From assembly GCA_026988195.1 (NCBI GenBank), contig JALSLS010000167.1, positions 1-19,857 on the forward strand: a stretch of 19,857 nt of DNA, in the 5' to 3' direction. The notes beneath the pieces are model-generated. The model had not been told where the DNA came from and ran no database searches. It saw only the letters and a program-made list of their open reading frames with translations. Both the position numbers and the translations under genes were made by a program. Positions 7,752 to 15,562 of this stretch are shown here, piece after piece (position 1 is the stretch's first letter; the number at the start of each line of letters is the position of its first letter). Source of the DNA: Methylomonas sp. Its GTDB lineage: Bacteria > Pseudomonadota > Gammaproteobacteria > Methylococcales > Methylomonadaceae.

Positions 7752-10224
7752 TTAATGGTTCCTTGCTTACTTTTTCTTTGACTTCAGTATTCATTGTTAC
7801 GCCTGAAGAAAAATCTAAATCTTTAATTTCTTCTAATGTAGGTAAATGCTCTAATGATGACAAATTAAAATAATTTAAAAAATCTTTTGTTGTGCCATAT
7901 AAAGCAGGACGACCTGGCACTTCTTTATGTCCAATAATCCGTACCCACTCTCTATCTAGTAAAGTTCTAATAATATTAGAACTTACACTGACTCCACGGA
8001 TATCCTCTATATCGCCCCGAGTAACCGGCTGACGATAAGCAATGATAGCGATAGTCTCTAATAAAGCACGGGAGTATTTAGGGGGTTTTTCTTCAAATAA
8101 CCGAGATACCCAATATGAGTAACCATCTTTTACTTGAAATCGATAGCCACTCGCTAATTTTTTTAACCCTACAGGTCTAGGGTGGTAGTCTTCAATAATA
8201 GAATCAACAGCAGCCTGTATCGACTTTAACTCAGGTCGCTCAAGCTCAGGGTAGACTAATTGTACTTGTTTAATAGACATTGGCTTGTCTGCAGCAAACA
8301 AAATAGCCTCTACAATTTGTTTTGTGTCCATATCAGGGGATGTTAATGCGTTTAAGTCAAGACCTTCTATTGCTAATTGCTGTTCATTTATCGGTTGGTT
8401 TCCAGCCATTTTCGCTGCTAATTGCGCCTTTAATTTAGCCTTCATTACAACCTCTAACTCAGGTTTAAGCGTTACAAATAAATCCTGCTTCACAGGCTCT
8501 GTTAACTCTTTTCTTAAAGTTTCCTCAACTTCTGACCTCATACTTTTCAATAATTCTAAGCGTATTTGGGTCTCTAAATCAGCAGCAATATCAGGTTCAA
8601 GCTGTTCTTTTAATGCAATACTCAACTCACGCCTGATTTCTGGTTCTAAAGTTGTTTCTAGCTCATCCGTTATTTCTAGCTCTAAGCTTTGCGTTAACGC
8701 TTCCCTTACCTCTGAATTCAGCTCAAGAAACAACTGTTCTTCAACTTTTGCTCTTAACTGTTGTTTTAGTTCAGCTTCAATATCAGGTTTAAGGCTATTA
8801 ATAAGTTCTAACTGTACTTCAGCTCTAATTTCAGGCTCAAGCCTTTTATTTAATTCCTGCTTTAAATCAAGCTCGACTTTAGGCTTTAACTCGGTAATAA
8901 GCTCTGCTCTTAATTGAGGAGTCAGTTCATCTAATAAGCTTTGTTCAACCTTTCCCTTTAACTGATGCTTTAAAACAAGCTCAACATTAGGTTTAAGGCT
9001 GTTAGTTAGTTCTGAATGTATTTCAGCGCTAATTTCAGGCTCAAGTTTTGCGAGCAAATCAGCTCTTAAACTTTCATTTATTTCTGGCTCAAGTTGCTTG
9101 GTTAATTCATCCGTTAATTGCTTTCTAATCTCGGGTTCTAATGCTGTTTCTAACTCATCCGTTATTTCTATTTCTAAACTTTGTGTTAGCTCTGCTCTAA
9201 TTTGAGGGTCAATTTCAAGAAATAATTGTTCCTCAACTTGTGCCTTCAACTCAATTTTTAACTGGGCTTCCACCTCAGATTTCAAGCTTTTAGTGAGTTT
9301 AGCCTCTACTTCAGCTTTAATTTCAGGTGCTAGCTTTTCATTTAACTTAATTGTTAAATCAGCCTCTATTTTAGCCTTCAAGTCAGCAACCAACTTGGCT
9401 CTTAATTTAGGGTCAAGCTCAGTGACTAACTTTTCTTCAACTTTTGGTTTTAGCTCAACCTTTAAATCACTTTCAATTTCAGGTCTAAGGGTTTCAGCAA
9501 GTTCTGCATGTACTTGAGCTCTAATTTCAGGTTCAAGTCTTTTAGCCAATTCAGCTCTTAGAGTTTCATTTATTTCCGGCTTAAGTTGCTTGGTTAATTC
9601 ATCCGTTAATTGCTTTCTAATCTCGGGTTCTAATGCTGTTTCTAACTCATCGGATATTTCTATCTCTAAACTTTGTGTTAGCTCTGCTCTAATTTCAGGA
9701 TCAATTTCAAGAAATAACGCTTCTTCAACCTGCCCTTTTAACTCATTTTTAAGCTCTGCTTCAATATCAGTTTTAAGGGTTTTAGTCAGCTCAGTTCTTA
9801 CTTCAGCTTCAAGCCCAGATTTTAGAGTCGGCCTAATTTCAGCAATTAAACTTTGCTTTACCTCATGCTTTAATTGGGGTTCCAATTCTGTCTTGAGTTC
9901 CAGCTTCACTTCAGCTGTTAACGCTTGTTTTAGCTTTTCCTTTGCAGCACCCTCTGGTTTGGCTGTCGCACTTGGTTTACTGGTTTTTTTAGGTTTAGCT
10001 TCTAGGTTTTCAACACTATCATTCGAAACTGATTTTTGCTCTGACTCGTATTTCTTCGAAGGGTTCTGCTTGAATAATTTCGAGGAATCCTTCTTTGCTG
10101 AGTTCGAGGATGGCAAGAAATGAGACAACCACCCCTCCCCGTCCTTCTGCTCTTGTAAATAGCGCTGAGAAAGGGAGGCTATCTGGCCTGTTAAGTTTTT
10201 CCAAAATGGTTGCCATTCTTTCAC
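7690..10224 (-). CDS. scpB: ScpB, SMC-condensin kleisin-associated subunit, with a ~500-residue N-terminal repeat extension
   Basis: ScpB binds the kleisin ScpA and forms the SMC-ScpAB condensin that organises chromosomes. The conserved double winged-helix domain occupies about residues 632-800 (DTKQIVEAILFAADKPMS, ALLETIAIIAYRQPVTRGDI, GRPALYGTTKDFLNYF). It is followed by a polar tail that overlaps rluB. Typical ScpB proteins are about 180-280 residues; this frame is open for 844. Residues about 95-608 are Glu/Lys/Leu-rich 12- and 16-residue units of the type xPEIxxELxxxL, with a 164-residue super-repeat (151-314, 315-478, decayed from 479). The GTG at 10224 is the outer limit. It lies 206 bases inside scpA with no ribosome binding site, and residues 1-68 look like a shadow of scpA. 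An internal ATG at 8445 has AGAGG five bases upstream and would give 251 residues. The ScpB identity is firm; the start and the repeat function are not. Confidence 0.9.
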   Translation of the reverse strand: MKEWQPFWKNLTGQIASLSQRYLQEQKDGEGWLSHFLPSSNSAKKDSSKLFKQNPSKKYESEQKSVSNDSVENLEAKPKKTSKPSATAKPEGAAKEKLKQALTAEVKLELKTELEPQLKHEVKQSLIAEIRPTLKSGLEAEVRTELTKTLKTDIEAELKNELKGQVEEALFLEIDPEIRAELTQSLEIEISDELETALEPEIRKQLTDELTKQLKPEINETLRAELAKRLEPEIRAQVHAELAETLRPEIESDLKVELKPKVEEKLVTELDPKLRAKLVADLKAKIEADLTIKLNEKLAPEIKAEVEAKLTKSLKSEVEAQLKIELKAQVEEQLFLEIDPQIRAELTQSLEIEITDELETALEPEIRKQLTDELTKQLEPEINESLRADLLAKLEPEISAEIHSELTNSLKPNVELVLKHQLKGKVEQSLLDELTPQLRAELITELKPKVELDLKQELNKRLEPEIRAEVQLELINSLKPDIEAELKQQLRAKVEEQLFLELNSEVREALTQSLELEITDELETTLEPEIRRELSIALKEQLEPDIAADLETQIRLELLKSMRSEVEETLRKELTEPVKQDLFVTLKPELEVVMKAKLKAQLAAKMAGNQPINEQQLAIEGLDLNALTSPDMDTKQIVEAILFAADKPMSIKQVQLVYPELERPELKSIQAAVDSIIEDYHPRPVGLKKLASGYRFQVKDGYSYWVSRLFEEKPPKYSRALLETIAIIAYRQPVTRGDIEDIRGVSVSSNIIRTLLDREWVRIIGHKEVPGRPALYGTTKDFLNYFNLSSLEHLPTLEEIKDLDFSSGVTMNTEVKEKVSKEPLSEEQTSEKQQIIQPTSETRH
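8401..9774 (-). repeat. Coding super-repeat inside scpB, 492-bp period
   Basis: Two full copies of a 492-bp unit lie head to tail (9283-9774 and 8791-9282), each encoding 164 residues made of twelve 12- or 16-residue subunits in the same order. A third, decaying copy covers 8790 to about 8401. Bases 9583-9651 are identical to 9091-9159 over 69 positions, at an offset of exactly 492. This points to fairly recent duplication or gene conversion. Other parts have drifted while keeping the hydrophobic spacing of four. Confidence 0.92.
8443..8455 (-). promoter_or_regulatory. Possible internal translation start for a normal-length ScpB
   Basis: On the minus strand AGAGG (8451-8455) is followed by five bases and ATG (8443-8445), in frame with scpB at residue 594. 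The product would be 251 residues, the usual ScpB size, without most of the repeat arm. The other in-frame Met codons near the domain (residues 562, 606, 632) were less convincing; 606 and 632 have no ribosome binding site. Confidence 0.4.
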
Positions 10225-10834
10225 GTACTGATAGGGGTTCTTTGGTTATTATATGGTGACTAAGTTGCTCTACGCGTGTAAGCACATCTTGAAATGCTAA
10301 TAGCATTTCTTTTAATTCAACATCAGGGTGTTGATGTTCAATATCAACACCTGAAACATCGACTAGTGTATCAAAAACATCACGTTCATAGCGAGGTAAC
10401 AGCGCTATATCTTCGGCTGCTTTTTTAATACATTCATATTCTTGCAACTTTCTAATAAGAAATGCTCTTGGGTCATCTTCTTCATCTTCAATTTCTGCTT
10501 GCCTAGGCAATAGCATTCTTGACTTAATTTCAGCTAATAAAGCCGCCATTAATAAATACTCAGCCGCTAATTCCAAATGCAAATCATTCATCATCTCAAT
10601 ATATTTGACATATTGAGAGGTGATTTTAGCGATTGGAATATTTAAAATATCTAGGTTCTGTCGCTTAATTAAATACAGTAATAAATCTAAAGGACCTTCA
10701 AAAGTATCCAGAAACACTTCAAGCGCATCGGGGGGGATATATAAATCTTCCGGTAATTCAGTATAGGGAGTACCATCAACTAAGGCTATTTGTTGAGCGG
10801 GTTCTACTGTATTTTCAATCAGTAATTCACTCAC
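10019..10834 (-). CDS. scpA: ScpA, kleisin subunit of the SMC-condensin complex
   Basis: ScpA bridges the SMC heads and recruits ScpB. The 271-residue protein is of normal length. It has the N-terminal kleisin motif FEGPLDLLLYLIKRQNLDILNIPI (about 45-68), the EYLLMAALLAEIKSRMLLP helix, an acidic linker (EIEDEEDDPRAF) and the C-terminal winged helix VVVSFLAILELSKEGFLEIIQAEPFEEI. The start is GTG with AGGAA eight bases upstream, and only three bases separate it from the protease gene before it. Its last 206 bases overlap the open frame of scpB, but its own C-terminus looks complete, ending KISFE. Confidence 0.98.
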   Translation of the reverse strand: MSELLIENTVEPAQQIALVDGTPYTELPEDLYIPPDALEVFLDTFEGPLDLLLYLIKRQNLDILNIPIAKITSQYVKYIEMMNDLHLELAAEYLLMAALLAEIKSRMLLPRQAEIEDEEDDPRAFLIRKLQEYECIKKAAEDIALLPRYERDVFDTLVDVSGVDIEHQHPDVELKEMLLAFQDVLTRVEQLSHHIITKEPLSVRERMATILEKLNRPDSLPFSALFTRAEGRGGVVVSFLAILELSKEGFLEIIQAEPFEEIRVRAKISFE

Positions 10835-10837
10835 TGA

Positions 10838-11491
10838 TTACATTCCTGCCAAACTAGCGAACAATCTAAACATATAGTTTAATGGGTAACCCAAAATATA
10901 GCTCAACCCTCCAGTCCACAACAGGGCAATTAAGATAAAAAAGCCATAGCGTTCCAGCTTATTATATTGCCATGCCAGCCTATTTGATAAAAAACCAGTT
11001 ACAATCCGGCTCCCATCCAAAGGTGGAATAGGGATTAAATTGATCAAGGCTAAAACCAGATTAATTTGTATACCTGCCATACCTGTCAAAATTAAAGGTA
11101 ACGAAACACCTTCTATAGAGAGCGAAACACCTAGTTTTACCACCATAGCCCAGGCGATTGCCATTAATAAATTTGCAACTGGCCCCGCCACAGCGACAAT
11201 AGCCATATCTCTTCTAGGGTTTTTAAAATACCTAGCATCAACGGGAACCGGTTTAGCCCAGCCAAAAATAAACCCAGCTGAAGTGATTAATAACAACCCA
11301 GGGATAATAATAGTGCCGACCAAATCAACATGCTTTATTGGGTTTAATGTAAGCCTGCCCAGTTGCGACGCAGTATTGTCACCAAATTTTTTAGCAACCC
11401 AACCATGCGCTACCTCATGCACGGTAATAGCAAAAATAACCGGTAAAATCCAAACCACAATGCGCTGAATTAATGTTAAATCATCCATCAT
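10838..11491 (-). CDS. Site-2 protease family (M50) membrane metalloprotease
   Basis: An integral membrane zinc protease of the compact YwhC/YdiL-like S2P branch, 217 residues. The zinc motif HEVAHG (about 25-30) lies in the first membrane helix. The third ligand motif appears as PIPPLDGSRI (about 155-164). Five to six hydrophobic segments span the protein, with AGPVANLLMAI in the middle. The family cleaves substrates within membranes, but no substrate is known for this short form. An ATG at 11491 has AAGGTG about eight bases upstream; a second ATG follows immediately. It lies 12 bases after yciO and three before scpA, so the genes are probably co-transcribed. This protease next to scpAB is a frequent bacterial arrangement. 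Confidence 0.95.
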   Translation of the reverse strand: MMDDLTLIQRIVVWILPVIFAITVHEVAHGWVAKKFGDNTASQLGRLTLNPIKHVDLVGTIIIPGLLLITSAGFIFGWAKPVPVDARYFKNPRRDMAIVAVAGPVANLLMAIAWAMVVKLGVSLSIEGVSLPLILTGMAGIQINLVLALINLIPIPPLDGSRIVTGFLSNRLAWQYNKLERYGFFILIALLWTGGLSYILGYPLNYMFRLFASLAGM

Positions 11492-11503
11492 AAAAATAAC
11501 ACC

Positions 11504-12127
11504 TTAGTTTTCTAGCATTGGAGCAATACCAATACCCTGACGAACAATTTCTATTGTATTTTCTGTACAGTTAATAATAGTCGTTTCCTGTGGTTCAATA
11601 ATGCCAAAATCGATAATCAATTCGAGTTCCTTTTCAAGCCTTTCTCTTATTTCATAACCATCTGACTCTGCCTCTTGTTTATTCGGCAAGATTAAAGTAG
11701 AGCAACACAAAGGTTCAGCCAGTTCATCAACAATTAATTGGGTAACAATATTATCTGGAATACGTATCCCTATGGTTTTTTTCTTTGGGTTCTGCAGTCT
11801 TTTAGGTACTTCTTTAGTTGCATCTAAAATAAACGTAAAAGGACCTGGTGTTAAAGCCTTAATAAGTCGATAAGTGTCGTTATTCATTTTAGTAAAATTA
11901 GACACTTGGGTTAGATCTTTACAAAGCAAGGTGAACTCGTGTTTATCGCTTAACTGTCTAATCTGTCTAATTTTATCCAATGCTTTTTTGTCACCAATAT
12001 GACATGCAAATGAGTAAGAAGAATCCGTTGGCAAGGTAATCACCCCGCCATTTTTTAAAATATCGACAGCTTGGTGGATTAAACGTCGCTGTGGATTATC
12101 TGGATGAATTTCAAAATACTGAGCCAT
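11504..12127 (-). CDS. yciO: YciO, YrdC/Sua5-domain protein (threonylcarbamoyl-AMP synthase-like)
   Basis: 207 residues, collinear with E. coli YciO: QYFEIHPDNPQRRLIHQAV at the start, GGVITLPTDSSYSFAC, FTLLCKDLTQVS, TPGPFTFIL and TKEVPKRL. The fold binds tRNA or nucleotide and L-threonine. TsaC, its paralogue, makes threonylcarbamoyl-AMP for tRNA t6A, whereas YciO's own role is less clear. This gene is immediately downstream of tsaB, another t6A gene, which supports a link to tRNA modification. A possible promoter lies upstream (12162-12188). Confidence 0.93.
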   Translation of the reverse strand: MAQYFEIHPDNPQRRLIHQAVDILKNGGVITLPTDSSYSFACHIGDKKALDKIRQIRQLSDKHEFTLLCKDLTQVSNFTKMNNDTYRLIKALTPGPFTFILDATKEVPKRLQNPKKKTIGIRIPDNIVTQLIVDELAEPLCCSTLILPNKQEAESDGYEIRERLEKELELIIDFGIIEPQETTIINCTENTIEIVRQGIGIAPMLEN

Positions 12128-12141
12128 TGGATAAATATCTC

Positions 12142-12188
12142 TTTTATCAGATAAAACAGCTATTGTACCCTATGAACTAAAGATTCAA
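12142..12188 (-). promoter_or_regulatory. Possible promoter and operator-like palindrome before yciO
   Basis: On the minus strand TTGAAT (12183-12188) and TACAAT (12162-12167) are 15 bases apart, shorter than the ideal 17. Just downstream is the 15-base inverted repeat TTTTATC-A-GATAAAA (12142-12156). The spacing makes this a weak candidate. Confidence 0.25.
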
Positions 12189-12197
12189 TAACGGCGA

Positions 12198-12881
12198 CTA
12201 TCTTTCTGATTCTTTTTTTGCTACTTTATCTCTTAAATAAACAGGCATAGCCTGCTCAACAGCAACAGCCTGATTTTTATCAAAGCCCTCAACCCCTAAA
12301 TCGACTATAGCCGAAGCCCTAGGTAAATGATTAGCTTCTATTCCTTGTAATAAAGAACCTAAACAATTTGATAGTTGTTCTGGGTATTCACCCCAGCCTG
12401 AACCAATCCCCATACCTTGTAGCTGAGGGTAAATAATATTTTCAGCTAAAGTAACCGCTTCATCCCCTATCAATTCTGCATAACCTTGCTGATTTTTTTT
12501 ATAAACCCCCCAAAAAATCTCCCCCATCCTCGCATCCATTGCGGTAAAGGCACACTCAAACTCTGAAGTTTTTAAATAATGATGCGCAATAGCCGCTAAG
12601 GTAGAAACAGGGACGACAGGTAAATCGGCACCCAATGCAATGCCTTGAATAACCCCAGTAGAGATCCTGACCCCAGTGAATGAACCAGGGCCTCGACTAA
12701 ATGCCAGCCCATCTAGCTGTTGCGGTTTTAATTCGGCTTCAGCCATTAGAGAGTCAATCATTGGCAAAATTAATTTGCTATGTTCTCTTGGTGCTATTTC
12801 AAAATATTCGTGTACCTCGCCATCAATATACAAGGCAGCTGAACAGGCTTCTGTTGAAGTTTCTACCGCTAATATTTTCAT
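12198..12881 (-). CDS. tsaB: tRNA threonylcarbamoyladenosine biosynthesis protein TsaB
   Basis: TsaB is the non-catalytic ASKHA-fold partner of TsaD in the TsaBDE complex, which installs t6A37 on ANN-decoding tRNAs. The 227-residue length is typical. It begins MKILAVETSTEACSAALY (phosphate-binding-like loop), continues EHSKLILPMIDSLM, and has the diagnostic GLAFSRGPGSFTGVRISTG (58-76) and AMDARMGEIFWGVY. Its ATG overlaps the yoaA stop (ATGA, 12878-12881), implying coupled translation. yoaA and tsaB are also neighbours in E. coli. Confidence 0.98.
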   Translation of the reverse strand: MKILAVETSTEACSAALYIDGEVHEYFEIAPREHSKLILPMIDSLMAEAELKPQQLDGLAFSRGPGSFTGVRISTGVIQGIALGADLPVVPVSTLAAIAHHYLKTSEFECAFTAMDARMGEIFWGVYKKNQQGYAELIGDEAVTLAENIIYPQLQGMGIGSGWGEYPEQLSNCLGSLLQGIEANHLPRASAIVDLGVEGFDKNQAVAVEQAMPVYLRDKVAKKESER

Positions 12882-14836
12882 TGGGTTGGCTCCACGGATT
12901 GCTGCTTCTTGTTTTGTTCAGTTTGATTTAGTAAACGAAAAAATTCATTTACATCTTCAATCTCTCGCGATCGTTTCATCGCAGGCATACTGTTTAAAAA
13001 CATATGCCCGTAAGCACGTTTTAATAAGCGTGGATCACAAACCATTAATACACCTTTGTCATTTACATCGCGTATTAAACGCCCCACACCTTGTCGTAAG
13101 GCTATCACTGCTGTAGGCAATTGATATTCAAAAAAAGGGTTGCGTCCTTGTTTTTCCATTGCATTTAATCGTGCTTTTAACACTGGGTCACCTGGTGAAG
13201 CAAAAGGTAGTTTATCGATAATAACGCATGATAATGCATCCCCCCTAACATCAACCCCTTCCCAAAAACTGGAGGTTGCTAATAAGATGGCATTCCCTTG
13301 TTGTTTAAATTGATCTAATAATACCGATTTTGCTCGTGTACCTTGGATTAACAAAGGGTAATCAATTTTATCTGCCAGTAATTCAGCTGCTATTTTTAAT
13401 GCTCTATGGCTGGTAAACAAGAAAAAAGCACGGCCTTTACTGGCTTTTAATACAGGCAGTGCAAATTCAACTATTTTTTCAGTGAAATCTGATTCCGTTG
13501 GTTTGGGTAAGCCTTTAGGATGATAAAATAAAGATTGAGCTTCAAAATCAAAAGGGCTTTCCCAGCTTTTACTTTCTGTCTCATACAAGCCTAAGCCTTT
13601 TGAAAAGTGGCTAAAATTATTATTAACGCTTAAAGTTGCTGAGGTAAAAATCCAGCTAGCTTTATGTTGTTTCATAAATGACTTAAATTCAGCCGCAATA
13701 TCAACAGGAGTCTTACTCAAGGTAAATGATTTGCTATGTGTCTCATACCAACGTATCCACTTGCCACTATCATCATTAATTAAACTATCTAATAGTGCTT
13801 CCTGCTCTTCTACTCGGTCAAAACAGGTTTCTAGCCCTTTTGTACGAACAGAAGCTAATTCTAATTGTTCTGCTAGCCGATCTAATTGTTTGTGAACAGA
13901 CTCCAAAGCGGCTGAAATTTTAGGGTTTTCTTCTAAGTCTTTCCAGTCCCCACGCCTTAGCTCCATGCCAAAGGCAAGCCTCAGGTCTTTAACCTCAAAC
14001 TGTAAATCTTCACACGCAGTACGCAAATTTGGCATATCTTTAGCATCTTTAAAATACTCCACTAAAGTATCTGTTGCTAACTCATTTAACTGTTTAGCAC
14101 TTAACGATAAACCTAAAAAGTTAGAAGCTATCTCCGAAAGTTGATGAGCCTCATCAATAATAACCACATCAGCATTGGGTAATAATTCACCAAACCCTGT
14201 TTCCCTTAGTGACCAATCTGCGCAAAGTAAGTAATGATTAACAACAATAATGTCAGATTCTTGTGCTTTTTTTCTTGCCTTGACCAAAAAACAGTCAGCG
14301 TAGTCCTTACACTCTTTCCCCAAACAGTTATCAATATTAGAGGTTGCTTGCGCCCAAATAGGATCACCCTCTTCTACGTCAGATATTTCTGATATGTCTC
14401 CCACATTAGTCCTTTTAGACCATGCTTTGATACGTGACAAAGCTCCCGCATCTTCTTTACTAAACCCAAAACTGCTGTTGACAGCATTTTCCAGGCGGTA
14501 AGTACATAAATAATTAGCTCGACCTTTTAATAAGGCAGATCGAAACTGGGTTTTGATTGCCTTTCGAATGATAGGCAAATCTTTCTTAAATAACTGGTCT
14601 TGTAAATTTTTGGTGCCTGTTGAAACAATCACTTTCTTTCCAGAAAGAATGGCAGGAACCAAGTATGCAAAAGTTTTTCCGGTGCCCGTTCCTGCTTCAG
14701 CAATTAAATTAGACTTTTTTTCTATAGCGTTAGCAATAGAAACTGCCATCTCAAGTTGGGATGCCCGAGGTGAATAACCTGGAATTACTTTTGATAGAGA
14801 GCCTGCGTCACTAAAAAAGGATTCTATTTCAGTCAT
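12878..14836 (-). CDS. yoaA: YoaA-type Fe-S DNA helicase (XPD/DinG family)
   Basis: An ATP-dependent 5'-3' DNA helicase of the XPD/DinG superfamily 2 branch; E. coli YoaA works with the HolC (chi) subunit at stalled forks. The 652-residue protein has Walker A AEAGTGTGKT (46-55), a DEAH box (228-231) and four cysteines, C111, C171, C176 and C182, spaced as in XPD Fe-S domains. Motif III-like IFTSATL follows, and the C-terminal helicase motif is QGVGRLIRD. No frameshift is seen. The ATG at 14836 has no clear ribosome binding site. It overlaps tsaB by four bases and lies 116 bases after the lipoprotein gene, a gap in which I see no feature. Confidence 0.96.
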   Translation of the reverse strand: MTEIESFFSDAGSLSKVIPGYSPRASQLEMAVSIANAIEKKSNLIAEAGTGTGKTFAYLVPAILSGKKVIVSTGTKNLQDQLFKKDLPIIRKAIKTQFRSALLKGRANYLCTYRLENAVNSSFGFSKEDAGALSRIKAWSKRTNVGDISEISDVEEGDPIWAQATSNIDNCLGKECKDYADCFLVKARKKAQESDIIVVNHYLLCADWSLRETGFGELLPNADVVIIDEAHQLSEIASNFLGLSLSAKQLNELATDTLVEYFKDAKDMPNLRTACEDLQFEVKDLRLAFGMELRRGDWKDLEENPKISAALESVHKQLDRLAEQLELASVRTKGLETCFDRVEEQEALLDSLINDDSGKWIRWYETHSKSFTLSKTPVDIAAEFKSFMKQHKASWIFTSATLSVNNNFSHFSKGLGLYETESKSWESPFDFEAQSLFYHPKGLPKPTESDFTEKIVEFALPVLKASKGRAFFLFTSHRALKIAAELLADKIDYPLLIQGTRAKSVLLDQFKQQGNAILLATSSFWEGVDVRGDALSCVIIDKLPFASPGDPVLKARLNAMEKQGRNPFFEYQLPTAVIALRQGVGRLIRDVNDKGVLMVCDPRLLKRAYGHMFLNSMPAMKRSREIEDVNEFFRLLNQTEQNKKQQSVEPTQ

Positions 14837-14952
14837 TGATTAAATATTTTAGTGTAGTGGGTCGGGTCGCGTAGCCTATCATGCAACAGTTTTTCGTCAA
14901 GTATTGAGAAACAGTCAAACTTAAGCTGGGGGAATATTGATGGCAAGTTGCC

Positions 14953-15528
14953 TTATAAACTATCAGCTTTTTGCTTAGCTTCTTTAGCACCCAGGTATTT
15001 TTTTTGTCTCCGTCGCGCTTCACTAATTAATAACCAGCTTTGTTTTTTTATTTCTCTATCATTGACTGCCAATATAGCGGCTTTTTTTGCCAAGTCTTCT
15101 GCTAATCGTGGCTTAGATTGTTTAAGACGTAGCTTTGCAAGTTTATAGGTTAAAGCTGGGTTTCTAGAGTCTATTCTTAATGCTCTTTCAATAGTTGCCA
15201 CTGCAGACTCAAGATCTCCGGCTTTACTACTGCGATCAGCCTCAGAGACTAAAGCTAAAATAGCCGGTGGTGCTATGCGCTTTAAAACAACCTTTTGTTC
15301 TGGGTAACTTGAATTACCTTTCACTGTCGTTATTTTTTTTGGCTCAACTGTTGGTTTTACTGTTGTGTCTGCTGAATCAACTATAGTGGGGATAGGGCGA
15401 TTTATGGCATAGGGGTTAGTTGTTTTTCCTTCACCATATATGGGTGCAGGGGGTTGGTAGCCATAAAACTCACTACACCCATTTAAAAAAACCACTGATA
15501 ACCCAACAAACAAACACTTATATTTCAT
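14953..15528 (-). CDS. TPR-like outer-membrane lipoprotein, function unknown
   Basis: 191 residues. A lipoprotein signal (MKYKCLFVGLSVVFLNGC) ends in a lipobox with C18 and Ser at +2, which predicts outer-membrane sorting. A Pro/Thr-rich linker (about 25-85) is followed by a helical region (about 86-190). This contains LVSEADRSSKAGDLESAVAT and ALRIDSRNPALTYKLAKLRL, typical tetratricopeptide residues (A-x-x-A, N/P, Y/L/A spacing), giving two to three repeats. Such proteins usually act as adaptors. It follows the CheZ-like gene by 34 bases and precedes yoaA, on the same strand. I do not recognise a named family. Confidence 0.82.
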   Translation of the reverse strand: MKYKCLFVGLSVVFLNGCSEFYGYQPPAPIYGEGKTTNPYAINRPIPTIVDSADTTVKPTVEPKKITTVKGNSSYPEQKVVLKRIAPPAILALVSEADRSSKAGDLESAVATIERALRIDSRNPALTYKLAKLRLKQSKPRLAEDLAKKAAILAVNDREIKKQSWLLISEARRRQKKYLGAKEAKQKADSL

Positions 15529-15562
15529 ACGATTTTTTTACTTAAATCTACCTAATTCATAA

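Noticed and set aside
8401..9774. CRISPR array or tandem satellite DNA
   Set aside because: The repeats are 492 bp, coding and diverged; there are no short identical repeats with unique spacers.
8285..10123. Long plus-strand open frames (8285-8917, 9293-9517, 9590-10123) of Ser/Phe/Leu-rich proteins
   Set aside because: They lie opposite the scpB repeats. The periodic Glu/Lys/Leu codons keep the antisense frame open, and the composition is low-complexity with no ribosome binding sites noted.
12676..13116. Plus-strand frames opposite tsaB/yoaA
   Set aside because: Both strands cannot be well explained; tsaB and yoaA are clear family members and these frames are not.
14829..15023. Minus-strand 64-residue frame between yoaA and the lipoprotein gene
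   Set aside because: It overlaps the lipoprotein gene in another frame, resembles nothing and has no clear ribosome binding site.
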